64,000 bases of DNA from Oscillospiraceae bacterium (GTDB lineage Bacteria; Bacillota; Clostridia; Oscillospirales; Oscillospiraceae). The stretch is taken from NCBI GenBank assembly GCA_017434755.1, contig JAFRER010000021.1, positions 1-64,000 of the forward strand. Direction: 5' to 3'. Positions within the stretch are counted from its first letter, which is position 1, and each line of letters begins with the position of its first letter. The translations under genes were made by a program, and so were the position numbers. Positions 33,089-41,481 of the stretch are shown here, in pieces. Under the pieces are notes generated by a model. That model searched no databases. It was given only the letters and a program-made list of their open reading frames with translations, and was not told the DNA's origin.

Positions 33089-33865
33089 ATGTTTGAAGGA
33101 AAGTATTTTCTGTTCACACTGGAAAAAGGCATCGGCGTGCTTACGCTTAACCGCCCGCCTTACAACATTTTCGAGGCCGGCTTCTATGTGGAGCTCGGCG
33201 AGGTGGAGGACGTCATCGCCAAGACCGAGGGCATCCGCTGCCTGGTCATCAAAGCCAACGGCAAGTGCTTCTCCGCGGGCATAGACCTGAACTACCTGCA
33301 GGGCGTAAGCTCCGGCTATGTGCTGGAGAAACTGCCCTGGCTGCAAAAGATCTACGGCTTCTGGCAGGAGCAGAACTATCCGGTCATCGCGGCCGTGCAG
33401 GGCCTGTGCACCGGTTCGGGACTGGAATTCATCCTCGGTGCGGACATCCGCGTTGCCTCCGAGGACGCGCGTTTCTCCCTGCCCGAGGTCCAGCTCGGCC
33501 TCTCTCCCGATATGGGCGGCACGTCCCGCCTGACAAGGCTCGTTGGCGTGGGGCAGGCCAAGCGCATGATCCTTACGGGCGAGGAAGTCGACGCTCAGGA
33601 AGCACTGCGCATCGGGCTTGTGGAAGCGGTCGTTCCGCTCGAGGAGCTTGAAGCTCGCGCCATGAAGATGGCCAAGACCATCGCACGAAGCCCCGCTGCC
33701 GCGGTGCGCTTTGCCAAGAAGGGCGTGAACCTCACCGACGAGGGCGGTGTTCACGTCGGTGCGCTGTTCGAACAGGCGCAGTCCACATACTGCTGCGGCA
33801 CGGAAGATCTGCAGAATGCGATAGCCGCCTATAAGGCGATGCTTGCCGCGCGCAGCAAGAAATAA
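33089..33865 (+). CDS. Enoyl-CoA hydratase/isomerase (crotonase)
   Basis: 258 residues, full-length crotonase. Motifs: GVLTLNRPPYNIFEAGF, CFSAGIDLNYLQGV (oxyanion loop), AAVQGLCTGSGLEFILGADIRVA, and LPEVQLGLSPDMGGTSRLTRLVG, the canonical second motif with Glu in the first position and Asp in SPDMGG. The unusual N-terminal PPYNIFEAGFYVEL is seen in crotonases acting on short or branched substrates, but I cannot assign one. It has a good ribosome site (GGAGG) and lies 48 bases after the ligase. It is the second crotonase of the locus in addition to the FadN-like fusion. Confidence 0.88.
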   Translation: MFEGKYFLFTLEKGIGVLTLNRPPYNIFEAGFYVELGEVEDVIAKTEGIRCLVIKANGKCFSAGIDLNYLQGVSSGYVLEKLPWLQKIYGFWQEQNYPVIAAVQGLCTGSGLEFILGADIRVASEDARFSLPEVQLGLSPDMGGTSRLTRLVGVGQAKRMILTGEEVDAQEALRIGLVEAVVPLEELEARAMKMAKTIARSPAAAVRFAKKGVNLTDEGGVHVGALFEQAQSTYCCGTEDLQNAIAAYKAMLAARSKK

Positions 33866-33870
33866 ACGTG

Positions 33871-33904
33871 AAGGGCGGCCGGATATGCTCCGGTCCGCCC
33901 TTTT
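33871..33904 (+). terminator. Hairpin terminator or attenuator inside the plus arm
   Basis: AAGGGCGG and CCGGA pair with TCCGG and CCGCCCTT (one bulged T), followed by only four T residues. Partial read-through into the oxidoreductase pair downstream is likely, since no other promoter is obvious before 33938. Confidence 0.6.
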
Positions 33905-33937
33905 CTGAATAAAAACCGAAAAAGGAGGAATGTTCAA

Positions 33938-35488
33938 ATGCCCAAATATGACATCGTCGTCGTAGGCGCCGGCAACGCCGGTATGTCCGCGGCGCTGCAA
34001 TGTCAGCTGGCAGGGAAAAAGACTCTGCTGATCGAAAAGCACAATGTCCCAGGCGGCGCCGCAACAAGCTTCGTCCGCGGACGCTTTGAGATCGAACCCT
34101 CTCTGCATGAGCTCTGCGATTTCGGTCCGGACGACAATCCCGGCGATACCCGCAGGATCCTCGAAGGCTACGGCGTAAAACTGAAATGGTTCGAAGTAAA
34201 GGACTGCTTCCGTATCATCTCCAAGTATTCCGACGGTAGCCCCATGGACGTGACCATGCCCGCCGGCATCGAGAATTTCATCGAAAAGATGGAGGAATAT
34301 GTCCCCGGCTCCCGCGAGAAGATGACCAAGCTCTTCGATCTCTTTCAGGAAGTCCTTGACGGCATCGCCTACATCACGGCATCCAAAGGCAGCCCCGACT
34401 CCAAGGTGCTGCAGACGGAATATCCCGACATGCTGCGCTGCGGCGCGTACAGCACCCAGCGGGTCTTCGACGCGCTGAAGCTGCCTCAGAAATGCCAGGA
34501 TATTCTCTCCACCTACTGGAGCTACCTGGGCGTGGATATGGAGCATCTGGCCTTTATCCACTATGCCGCCATGGTACACAAATACGTGCAGCGCAGCGCC
34601 TATATCCCGGAGCACACCTCGCACGAGATGTCCACCGCCATGATCGAGCGCTTCCGTGAACTCGGCGGCGACGTATGGTTCAACTGCCGTGCGGAGGAGT
34701 TCCTGTTCGACGGCGACAAGCTCTGCGGTGTGCGTACGAATCTCGGCGACATCGAATGCGACTACGCCCTTGCCAACATCAACCCGGATATCATCTACGG
34801 CAAGATGGTTCCCAAAGAGCTGATCCCCGAGCGTGAAAAGAAGCTCTCCGCAGCACGCGGACGCATCATGGGCGGGCGCATGTACACAGCCTATTTCTGC
34901 TGCGACGCGACGCCCGAGGAACTCGGCATCACGGACTACAGCTACTTCCTGCCCAGCACCGCCAACTCTGTTGAGGAGTACAAGCGTATTCAGGGCGGCA
35001 TGAAGACCAACGACTATTCGATCTTCCTGTGCTACAACATCGTCCAGCCCGAATTCTCGCCTCCGGGGACCTGCGTCTGCTCGTTCACCACCTTCGGAGC
35101 ACCGGATGAATGGGGTGAACTGAAACAGGAGGATTACTTCCGCTTCAAGAACGACGGCGTGAAGAAGATGCTGAAGAATCTCAAGGAGAAGACCGGCATC
35201 GATCTTGCCGGCCACATAGAAGAGATGGAGGTCGCCTCTCCGTGGACCTTTGCCCGCTTCCTCGGCGTGCCGGAAGGCTCGGTCTACGGCTATGAGGCCC
35301 GTGACTGGGACGGCATGATGGCCCGTATGCAGATGATCGGAACCGACTATCCGATCAAGGGTCTGCGTCCGATCGGCGCGGCCGGTCCGCGCAGCGACGG
35401 CTATTCCGCCACCATCGTCTGCGGCCAGCTGCTGGCGGGTGCCGCGCTCAGAGATCTGAAAGCCTGGAGTGAAGGAGGGAACAAGTAA
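33938..35488 (+). CDS. FAD-dependent oxidoreductase, phytoene-desaturase-like
   Basis: 516 residues. The N-terminal Rossmann motif VVVGAGNAGMSAALQCQLAG followed by LLIEKHNVPGGAATSF is typical of the phytoene-desaturase/retinol-saturase/amine-oxidase branch, and the C-terminus GLRPIGAAGPRSDGYSATIVCGQL is the matching FAD-binding end. It probably oxidises or reduces a C-C double bond in a hydrophobic or CoA-linked substrate. Its stop codon shares a base with the start of the following flavin/iron-sulfur reductase (TAATG), so the two form a tight redox pair. Carotenoid metabolism is unlikely because no other carotenoid gene is present. Confidence 0.82.
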   Translation: MPKYDIVVVGAGNAGMSAALQCQLAGKKTLLIEKHNVPGGAATSFVRGRFEIEPSLHELCDFGPDDNPGDTRRILEGYGVKLKWFEVKDCFRIISKYSDGSPMDVTMPAGIENFIEKMEEYVPGSREKMTKLFDLFQEVLDGIAYITASKGSPDSKVLQTEYPDMLRCGAYSTQRVFDALKLPQKCQDILSTYWSYLGVDMEHLAFIHYAAMVHKYVQRSAYIPEHTSHEMSTAMIERFRELGGDVWFNCRAEEFLFDGDKLCGVRTNLGDIECDYALANINPDIIYGKMVPKELIPEREKKLSAARGRIMGGRMYTAYFCCDATPEELGITDYSYFLPSTANSVEEYKRIQGGMKTNDYSIFLCYNIVQPEFSPPGTCVCSFTTFGAPDEWGELKQEDYFRFKNDGVKKMLKNLKEKTGIDLAGHIEEMEVASPWTFARFLGVPEGSVYGYEARDWDGMMARMQMIGTDYPIKGLRPIGAAGPRSDGYSATIVCGQLLAGAALRDLKAWSEGGNK

Positions 35489-36702
35489 TGCCTGATCTGA
35501 ATGTGAAAGTCGGACTGATCGGCAAGTTCGACATGCTCAAGTTCAAGAACATGAAGAAGGTCCGCGAAAAGGCCATACAGGCAGCGCCCGCTGATGAGAT
35601 CAGCGGCGTCTTCCCGGTAAACGAGAATGCAAAGGCCCTGCACCCGGACTTCCTTGAACTTGTTATCGACCATATCATCGACCGCGGCGGCGCAGAAGCC
35701 AAGACCTTCGTTCTGAAACGCGCCGACGGCGCACCGCTGCCCTATTTCCGCGCAGGCCAGTATATCTCTCTCAAGCTTCCCATGGACGGAAGCTTTGTCA
35801 CCCGTTCTTATTCGCTCTGCTCCTCCCCGAAGGATGCACTGAAGGGCGATTATTCCATCACCGTGCGCGCCAACCCCGGCGGCTTCGTGGCCGACCGGCT
35901 GCTGGAGGAGAAGAAACCCGGCGACACGCTGATCACCTCCGGCCCGCAGGGATTCTTCTACTATGAAGACCTGCGCGATGAGAAGAACATCATCGGCCTT
36001 GCCGGCGGCTCCGGCATCACGCCTTTCCTTTCCATGGCCCGCGCCCTCGCGGACGGTGTGGAGGACTTCAATCTGACACTGCTTTTCGGTTCCCGTGATG
36101 AGGACAACATCCTCTTCCGCGGCGAGCTGGACGAGATCGCCCGCGTCTGCCCGAAGTTCAAAGTGATACATGTTCTCTCCGAACAGGAGAAGGAAGGTTT
36201 CGAGCACGGATTCATCACGGCGGATCTAATCAAGAAATACGCCCCCGAAGGAGAAGCATTCTCCGTGTTCCTCTGCGGACCAGAAGCCATGTACAAATTC
36301 GTGCGTCCGGAGATCGACAAACTCGGCCTGCCCGAGAGGCTCTTCCGCCGCAAGCTCATCGACGTCACCAAGACGCCGTGGGAGTGCGAAGGATATCCGC
36401 AGGAGATGAAGGGCAAACAGTTCTCCATCCTTGTGAAGCAGGGCCCGCAGGAGTGGACGATCCCCGCTTCTGCCGACGAGCCGGTGCTGGTGGCTGTTGA
36501 GCGCGCCGGCATAAAGGCTCCGTCCCGCTGCCGCGCGGGCGAGTGCGGCTGGTGCCGTTCGCGTCTGCTGGAAGGCACGGTGTATGTCCCGCAGGAGAAC
36601 GAAATGCGTCGCTGGGCAGATATCCACTACGGATACATTCATCCCTGCTGCAGCTTCCCGACCAGCGATCTGAAGCTGGAGGTCCCCGGCGAGTTCTTCT
36701 GA
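35488..36702 (+). CDS. FAD/NAD(P)H:ferredoxin-type reductase with C-terminal 2Fe-2S domain
   Basis: 404 residues. FNR-like domain: FRAGQYISLKLP, RSYS (106-109, FAD) and GGSGITPF (173-180, NAD(P)-binding), then FLCGPEAMYKF. The C-terminal plant-type 2Fe-2S domain has Cys ligands in SRCRAGECGWCRSRL and a fourth in HPCCSF. The N-terminal 45 residues are an unusual basic extension (MLKFKNMKKVREKAIQ). It is built to carry electrons between NAD(P)H, FAD and an iron-sulfur centre and so to serve the preceding FAD oxidoreductase, to which it is translationally coupled. A strong terminator follows. The direction of electron flow is not visible. Confidence 0.88.
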   Translation: MPDLNVKVGLIGKFDMLKFKNMKKVREKAIQAAPADEISGVFPVNENAKALHPDFLELVIDHIIDRGGAEAKTFVLKRADGAPLPYFRAGQYISLKLPMDGSFVTRSYSLCSSPKDALKGDYSITVRANPGGFVADRLLEEKKPGDTLITSGPQGFFYYEDLRDEKNIIGLAGGSGITPFLSMARALADGVEDFNLTLLFGSRDEDNILFRGELDEIARVCPKFKVIHVLSEQEKEGFEHGFITADLIKKYAPEGEAFSVFLCGPEAMYKFVRPEIDKLGLPERLFRRKLIDVTKTPWECEGYPQEMKGKQFSILVKQGPQEWTIPASADEPVLVAVERAGIKAPSRCRAGECGWCRSRLLEGTVYVPQENEMRRWADIHYGYIHPCCSFPTSDLKLEVPGEFF

Positions 36703-36761
36703 TGTGACCAAGGGGCTTTCTCTGTCAAAAATCTCTTGATCAGGAAAACTGAATAACGCAG

Positions 36762-36803
36762 AAAACTCCCGGCCGCGTTATACCGCAGTCGGGAGTTTTT
36801 TCT
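36762..36803 (+). terminator. Terminator of the plus-arm acyl-CoA operon
   Basis: AAAACTCCCG (36762-36771) pairs with CGGGAGTTTT (36790-36799), followed by TT; the loop carries an extra GC-rich element. The rest of the 288-base gap 36703-36990 holds only the next promoter. Confidence 0.8.
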
Positions 36804-36885
36804 GTTCTGTATTACTTGTATCCTGCCATGTCCGCCCCAGTTTCCGGAGACTGTTCAGAAGCGGCGCATCCGTGCCATGTTGGGA

Positions 36886-36914
36886 TTGACTTGAAACTGA
36901 GGAACCGTTAAACT
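36886..36914 (+). promoter_or_regulatory. Promoter of the YczE-like gene
   Basis: TTGACT (36886-36891), 17 bases, TAAACT (36909-36914). The predicted start point near 36921 excludes the ATG at 36916 as the translation start. Confidence 0.65.
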
Positions 36915-36990
36915 GTTGCCATTGATGCTGCGTTCACTGCCCGCACCTAAGGGCATGAACCTGAAAATAGACGATTGCTTTACGCGGATA

Positions 36991-37671
36991 ATGAAGAGAA
37001 TGAACAGGAAAACCATACTTCTGAAATGGCTGCAGATCGCGGGAGGTCTGCTGGTATTCGCCTTCGGCGTGCATCTGACCATCTTCGCCAACATCGGTCT
37101 CGCGCCGTGGGACTGCCTCGGCATGGGCATTTCCTGCCACACGCCCCTGAACTACGGGCTGGCCATGACCTCCGTGGCCGTGACGGTGCTGATCATTGAC
37201 CTGCTGATGCACGAGCGCATCGGATACGGCACCATCATCGACGCCCTGCTTACGGGGAACTTCGTTCAGATGTACAACGACCTCAATCCCTTTCCCCTCA
37301 ACCAGAACCTGTGGGCGGGCATCGCTTTTATGCTGACCGGCTTCGTGTTCATGGCGCTCGGCATGTGGATATACATGCGTGCCGCGCAGGGCTGCGGGCC
37401 GAGAGATTCCCTTCTCGTGGGACTCGGAAAGCGGATGCCGAAGCTGCCGATCGGCCTTGTGGAGATCATCCTCTGGTCTGCGGTCACTCTCGCGGGCTGG
37501 CTTCTCGGCGGCCCCGCCGGGATCGGCACGCTCATCGGCACATTCGGCGCCGGGGCCGTCATGCAGCTCGTATACAGCATTCTTCACTTTGAGCCAAGGG
37601 ACATCATCCACATGGACGTTTTGGAAACGACCAGGCTGCTTTTCGGCAAGGGCGGAAAGGGCGAGAACTGA
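36991..37671 (+). CDS. YczE/YitT-like membrane protein
   Basis: 226 residues from the ATG at 36991, with five or six transmembrane helices. The N-terminal half (GVHLTIFANIGLAPWDCLGMGIS) and the segment AQGCGPRDSLLVGLGKRM strongly resemble the YczE/YyaS/YitT-type membrane proteins of Firmicutes, whose transport or regulatory function is not settled. Start choice is uncertain: in-frame ATGs at 36955, 36991 and 37000 all have poor ribosome sites. I prefer 36991 because MKRMNRKT gives the short basic N-terminus usual in the family. It is a single-gene unit with its own promoter. Confidence 0.75.
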   Translation: MKRMNRKTILLKWLQIAGGLLVFAFGVHLTIFANIGLAPWDCLGMGISCHTPLNYGLAMTSVAVTVLIIDLLMHERIGYGTIIDALLTGNFVQMYNDLNPFPLNQNLWAGIAFMLTGFVFMALGMWIYMRAAQGCGPRDSLLVGLGKRMPKLPIGLVEIILWSAVTLAGWLLGGPAGIGTLIGTFGAGAVMQLVYSILHFEPRDIIHMDVLETTRLLFGKGGKGEN

Positions 37672-37778
37672 AGCGTGATCCCTTCAGCGGATATCAGCAG
37701 TCCGCAAACTCGATTCTGACCGTGTTCGTGATGCTGCTGAAGGCCTTGAGCATTGGGAACAAGGGGAAATACCGTTAC

Positions 37779-37800
37779 GCCTGACGGCACGTCGGGCTTT
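37779..37800 (+). terminator. Weak hairpin after the YczE-like gene
   Basis: GCCTGACG (37779-37786) pairs with CGTCGGGC (37790-37797, one G-U pair) around GCA, followed by TTT. It lies about 110 bases after the stop. Confidence 0.4.
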
Positions 37801-37823
37801 ATGGTCCGGTTCTCCGGTCAGCG

Positions 37824-37852
37824 TTGCATTTTGGGTTTCACCGTGCTAAACT
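37824..37852 (+). promoter_or_regulatory. Promoter of the esterase / ATP-grasp cassette
   Basis: TTGCAT (37824-37829), 17 bases, TAAACT (37847-37852), 29 bases before the first ATG. The -10 is identical to that of the preceding gene. Confidence 0.7.
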
Positions 37853-37881
37853 GAACTATCTTTTTCAAACAAGAGGCAAAC

Positions 37882-38634
37882 ATGATCGATGTCCTGTCCG
37901 TCACGATCCCCGCGCTAACTGGCGACGAAACCCGCCGCGCATATGTTTTCGTTCCGGATGATGCCTGGTACGGTGAACAGCGCTTTCCCGTGCTCTACAT
38001 GTTCGACGGGCATAATGTTTTCTTTGATGAGGACGCCACATACGGCAAAAGCTGGGGCATGGGCGAATACCTGGCCCGGACGGGAACGCCCCTCATTGTG
38101 GCGGCGGTGGAGTGCAACCGCTCCCCCGACTACAGCCGCCTGTCCGAGTATTCCCCCTATGACTTTTCCTCGGAACGCTTCGGGGATATTAAAGGCCGCG
38201 GCCCGCTCACCATGGACTGGCTTGTGAACAGCTTCAAGCCGTATGTGGACAGCCGTTATCCCACACTGCCGGACCGCGGGAACACCTTCATAGCCGGCAG
38301 CTCCATGGGCGGGCTCATGAGTCTTTACGCGGTCTGCTGTTTCAACGGGACCTTCTCCCGCGCCGCGGCGCTCTCCCCCTCTCTTGGTTTCGGCGAAGAT
38401 GCGCTGGAAGTGATGATCCGGAACGCGGATTTCGGGGAGGACACCGTGATCTATATGGACATCGGTGAGACGGAACTGAACTGGCCCGGCGCAGGCCGGA
38501 ACTTCCGGCATTTCTGCGGTCTGCTGCTGGAGAAGCACGTTCTGCTCACATCGCGCATCGTGCCCGGCGGCATGCACTGCGAAGCAAGCTGGGAGAGGCA
38601 GATTCCCTTTTTCATACCCGCGCTTTTTTACTGA
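37882..38634 (+). CDS. Alpha/beta-hydrolase, esterase D / enterochelin-esterase-like
   Basis: 250 residues. Alpha/beta-hydrolase of the Fes/esterase-D type: FPVLYMFDGHNVFFDED near residue 40, nucleophile elbow GSSMGG with Ser 141, a candidate acid in YMDIGETE (Asp 193), and His 232 in PGGMHCEASWE at the end. No signal peptide, so it is cytoplasmic. It would hydrolyse an ester or thioester (siderophore, formyl- or acetyl-ester, or peptide ester). It is the first of four tightly packed genes; the next is a second, divergent esterase 14 bases on. The substrate is unknown. Confidence 0.83.
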   Translation: MIDVLSVTIPALTGDETRRAYVFVPDDAWYGEQRFPVLYMFDGHNVFFDEDATYGKSWGMGEYLARTGTPLIVAAVECNRSPDYSRLSEYSPYDFSSERFGDIKGRGPLTMDWLVNSFKPYVDSRYPTLPDRGNTFIAGSSMGGLMSLYAVCCFNGTFSRAAALSPSLGFGEDALEVMIRNADFGEDTVIYMDIGETELNWPGAGRNFRHFCGLLLEKHVLLTSRIVPGGMHCEASWERQIPFFIPALFY

Positions 38635-38648
38635 CCGGAGGACAGGAT

Positions 38649-39398
38649 ATGGATACACATTATGAAAAATGGTACAGCCCGTCACTGGGCAGGGACATGG
38701 AACTGAAGGTATACGGCAGAGGCGGCAAGCCCGTGCTGTACATTCCCTGTCAGGACGGACGCTTTTTCGATTTTGAAGGTTTCAAAATGACCGATACCTG
38801 GGCCCCGTTCCTTGAAAGCGGCCGGGCGACCGTCTTCTCTGTCGACACGATGGATAAGGAGACCTGGTCCGCCAAGAGCGGCGATCCCTATTGGCGCATC
38901 CGCCGCCATGAGGGGTGGGTCAGCTACCTGACCAATGAAGTGGTCCCGTACATCCGCTCTTTCTGCCGCGGTTACGGCTGGCAGGTCGATCCCGGTGTGA
39001 TGACCTTCGGCTGTTCCCTCGGTGCCACGCACGCGGTGAATCTTTATTTCCGCTTTCCGCAGCTGTTCGACGAGGTCCTGGCGCTCAGCGGCGTATATGA
39101 CATCGCCTACGGTTTCGACGGCTATATGGACGACGAGGTCTACAGGAACGCACCCGTGCTCTATCTTGCAAACATGCCCGCCGACCATCCCTATCTGGAA
39201 CTTTACCGCCGGAACCGCGCCGTGATCTGTGTGGGGCAGGGCCCGTGGGAGATGCCGGATGACACAAGAGCGTTGCACCGGGTCCTGGTTGAGAAGGGCA
39301 TTCCCGCCTGGGTGGATTACTGGGGCTATGATGTAAATCACGACTGGCCGTGGTGGTACAAACAGGCCGCCTACTTCGTGCCGGAGCTTCTGAAGTAA
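38649..39398 (+). CDS. Second esterase-family alpha/beta-hydrolase
   Basis: 249 residues. N-terminal YSPSLGRDMELKVYGRGGKPVLYIPCQDG leads to strand 3 of the hydrolase core; nucleophile elbow GCSLGA with Ser 123; candidate His 231 in VNHDWPWW near the C-terminus. It resembles the esterase/PHB-depolymerase-like proteins found next to ATP-grasp enzymes in Firmicutes and actinobacteria. GGAGG lies before the ATG. Two dissimilar hydrolases in tandem suggest that one releases a product while the other protects or edits an intermediate; that is inference. Confidence 0.8.
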   Translation: MDTHYEKWYSPSLGRDMELKVYGRGGKPVLYIPCQDGRFFDFEGFKMTDTWAPFLESGRATVFSVDTMDKETWSAKSGDPYWRIRRHEGWVSYLTNEVVPYIRSFCRGYGWQVDPGVMTFGCSLGATHAVNLYFRFPQLFDEVLALSGVYDIAYGFDGYMDDEVYRNAPVLYLANMPADHPYLELYRRNRAVICVGQGPWEMPDDTRALHRVLVEKGIPAWVDYWGYDVNHDWPWWYKQAAYFVPELLK

Positions 39399-39427
39399 CC
39401 GCATTCTGAAGGAAAGAGGAATCTGTG

Positions 39428-40618
39428 ATGAAAAACGTTATCTTTATCTCCCCCAACTTCCCCGTGAATTACTGGCAGTTCTGCCACGAGCTGCGCTGTG
39501 ACGGCATGAACGTCCTCGGCATAGGCGACCAGCCCTATGATGAACTCAGCTTTCAGCTGAAAAGCAGCCTGACGGAGTATTACAAGGTCTCCACCCTCGA
39601 GGATTATGACCAGGTCTACCGGGCCGTTGCCTTTTTCGCCTTCAAATACGGGCGCATCGATTTTCTGGAGTCCAACAACGAGTACTGGCTGGAGCAGGAC
39701 GCCCATCTGCGCACCGACTTCAACATACCGGGCGGCTTTCGCGTGAGCGATGTGCCGCGCATAAAGTATAAATCCGGCATGAAGGAATACTACCGCCGCG
39801 CCGGGATCCCCACCGCGCGCTTCCACATGGTCGGCGATGAGGAAGGCTGCCGCGCATTCATAAAGGAGGTCGGCTGGCCGGTCATCGTGAAGCCTGACAA
39901 CGGCGTGGGCGCCGTGGCCACATACAAGCTGGAGAACGAAGAGCAGCTTTCCGCCTTTCTTGCTGAGCGGGACGGCCATATCCCGTATATCATGGAGGAG
40001 TTCATTTACGGGCAGATCAACTCCTATGATGCCATCATCGACTCCCATGGAGAGCCTCTGTTCGAGACGGGTAACATCACCGGTATCGCGATTATGGACA
40101 TCGTAAACAACCATGATAACTCCATCTACCACATTCTCAAGGAACTCCCGGAGGACACGCGCGCTTTCGGCCGGGCCGCCGTCAAGAGCTTCGGCGTCAC
40201 CAGCCGCTTTGTCCATTTTGAGTTTTTCCGCCTCACAAAGGACCAGTTCATAGGCAAAAAGGGCGAACTCGCCGCACTGGAAGTCAACATGCGCCCGAGC
40301 GGCGGCTACACGCCCGACATGATCAACTTTGCCCACAGCACGAACGTGTATAAGATTTGGGCGGACATGGTGGCCTTCGACCGCTCCGAGATGCCCGTCG
40401 GCGAGCACAAATTCTGTGCCTGCGTCGGCCGCAGGGACGGGAAGAAATTCCGCTTCAGCCATTCCGAACTGGCCAGACGCTATAAAAACGAGATGCGTAT
40501 GATGGAACGGCTCGATGAAACGCTTGCCGAAGCAATGGGCAATCAGCTTTTCCTCGCCGTGTTCGACACGCAAGAGGAACTCGACGCGTTCTACCGTGAC
40601 GCCCTCGAATGTGTATGA
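39428..40618 (+). CDS. ATP-grasp carboxylate-amine/thiol ligase
   Basis: 396 residues. Pre-ATP-grasp Rossmann domain at the start (FISPNFPVNYWQFCHELRCDGMNVLGIG), then the ATP-grasp core: GWPVIVKPDNGVGAVATYKL (nucleotide-binding Lys and Gly-rich loop), MEEFIYGQINSYDAIID, and LAALEVNMRPSGGYTPDMIN, which supplies the Mg-binding Glu and Asn. Enzymes of this type join a carboxylate to an amine or similar nucleophile with ATP hydrolysis, often making dipeptides, peptide-like natural products or amino-acid conjugates. It lies 29 bases after the second esterase and overlaps the next gene by four bases (ATGA). The substrate is unknown. Confidence 0.87.
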   Translation: MKNVIFISPNFPVNYWQFCHELRCDGMNVLGIGDQPYDELSFQLKSSLTEYYKVSTLEDYDQVYRAVAFFAFKYGRIDFLESNNEYWLEQDAHLRTDFNIPGGFRVSDVPRIKYKSGMKEYYRRAGIPTARFHMVGDEEGCRAFIKEVGWPVIVKPDNGVGAVATYKLENEEQLSAFLAERDGHIPYIMEEFIYGQINSYDAIIDSHGEPLFETGNITGIAIMDIVNNHDNSIYHILKELPEDTRAFGRAAVKSFGVTSRFVHFEFFRLTKDQFIGKKGELAALEVNMRPSGGYTPDMINFAHSTNVYKIWADMVAFDRSEMPVGEHKFCACVGRRDGKKFRFSHSELARRYKNEMRMMERLDETLAEAMGNQLFLAVFDTQEELDAFYRDALECV

Positions 40619-41460
40619 GCAGGCTTGCCGTCATTTTTCCGGGGATAGGATACACGGCGGATAAACCACTGCTGTATTACAGCAGGAAGCTCTCCGAGAG
40701 AGCCAGATATGAGATCCGGACGATCCCGTTTCACGGTTTCCCGAAAAAAGCAAAAGGAGACGCAGAGAAGCTGCGCGTCTCCTGTGAACTTGCCTGCAAA
40801 CAGGCTGCAGATCACCTGAAGGACACCGACCTCGGATCATACGATGACGTGCTGTTTATAGGCAAAAGCATCGGTACCGTTGCCGCGGCCAACATCGCCG
40901 CTCACAGCAGTCCCGCCGCACATATTCGCCTCATTCTGTTTACCCCTTTGGAAGAGACCTTTTCGTATTCTTTTTCGGATGCCGTTGTATTCACTGGCTC
41001 TTCCGATCCGTGGACAGGCGGCAGAAAAAGCAGGATCGCAGAGCTCTGCGCTCAGCGCGGCATTCCCTGCTATGTGATTCCGGACGCAAACCATTCTTTG
41101 GAGACCGCGAATGCTTTGACCGATCTGAATAATCTGCAGCATATGATGACGCAGACAGACTCTTTCATCCGTGAGGAACAGATCCGCAGGATAGCATACT
41201 ATGAGCAACTTTTAGATGAGCTAACAACTGCAGTATCCTTTCCCGAAGTCGGGGAGAATAAACTGTCATCATTCAGAGAAACGGCAGATGCTCTCGGAAA
41301 GTATTACGGGAGCGATGACTGGAGGATGGACTTTGCCGATGACGAAGCCGGCAGGCTTCCGTCCGGTCTGAAGCGCGGCGTTCTGTCTGAGGACGGCATA
41401 TACAACGCGCTGGAAAACTACACTGAACGGACCGGATACCGGCCGAATCAGGAAAGATGA
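40615..41460 (+). CDS. Alpha/beta-hydrolase-like protein with DUF4298-type tail
   Basis: 281 residues. Residues 1-175: a small hydrolase-like Rossmann fold, with LAVIFPGIGYTADKPLLYY at the start, LFIGKSIGT (Ser 85 in a nucleophile-elbow position) and PDANHSLE (His 160). Residues 185-278 resemble DUF4298: IRRIAYYEQLLDELTTAV, then FADDEAGRLPSGLKRGVLSEDGIYNAL. DUF4298 is normally a small separate protein, so this looks like a fusion. The start at 40615 uses the ATGA overlap; two codons upstream an alternative ATG exists. It closes the esterase / ATP-grasp cassette. Activity is inferred from fold only. Confidence 0.75.
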   Translation: MSRLAVIFPGIGYTADKPLLYYSRKLSERARYEIRTIPFHGFPKKAKGDAEKLRVSCELACKQAADHLKDTDLGSYDDVLFIGKSIGTVAAANIAAHSSPAAHIRLILFTPLEETFSYSFSDAVVFTGSSDPWTGGRKSRIAELCAQRGIPCYVIPDANHSLETANALTDLNNLQHMMTQTDSFIREEQIRRIAYYEQLLDELTTAVSFPEVGENKLSSFRETADALGKYYGSDDWRMDFADDEAGRLPSGLKRGVLSEDGIYNALENYTERTGYRPNQER

Positions 41461-41481
41461 TCTGCTATTGCTTTTTGCGCT

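Noticed and set aside
31214-35215. A 1333-codon open frame on the minus strand across the ligase, crotonase and FAD genes
   Set aside because: Same cause. The plus-strand genes are complete with catalytic motifs and ribosome sites, and the antisense translation matches nothing.
36916-36990. Earlier starts for the YczE-like gene at 36916 and 36955
   Set aside because: 36916 lies before the predicted transcription start. 36955 adds an unusual polar stretch and has no better ribosome site than 36991.
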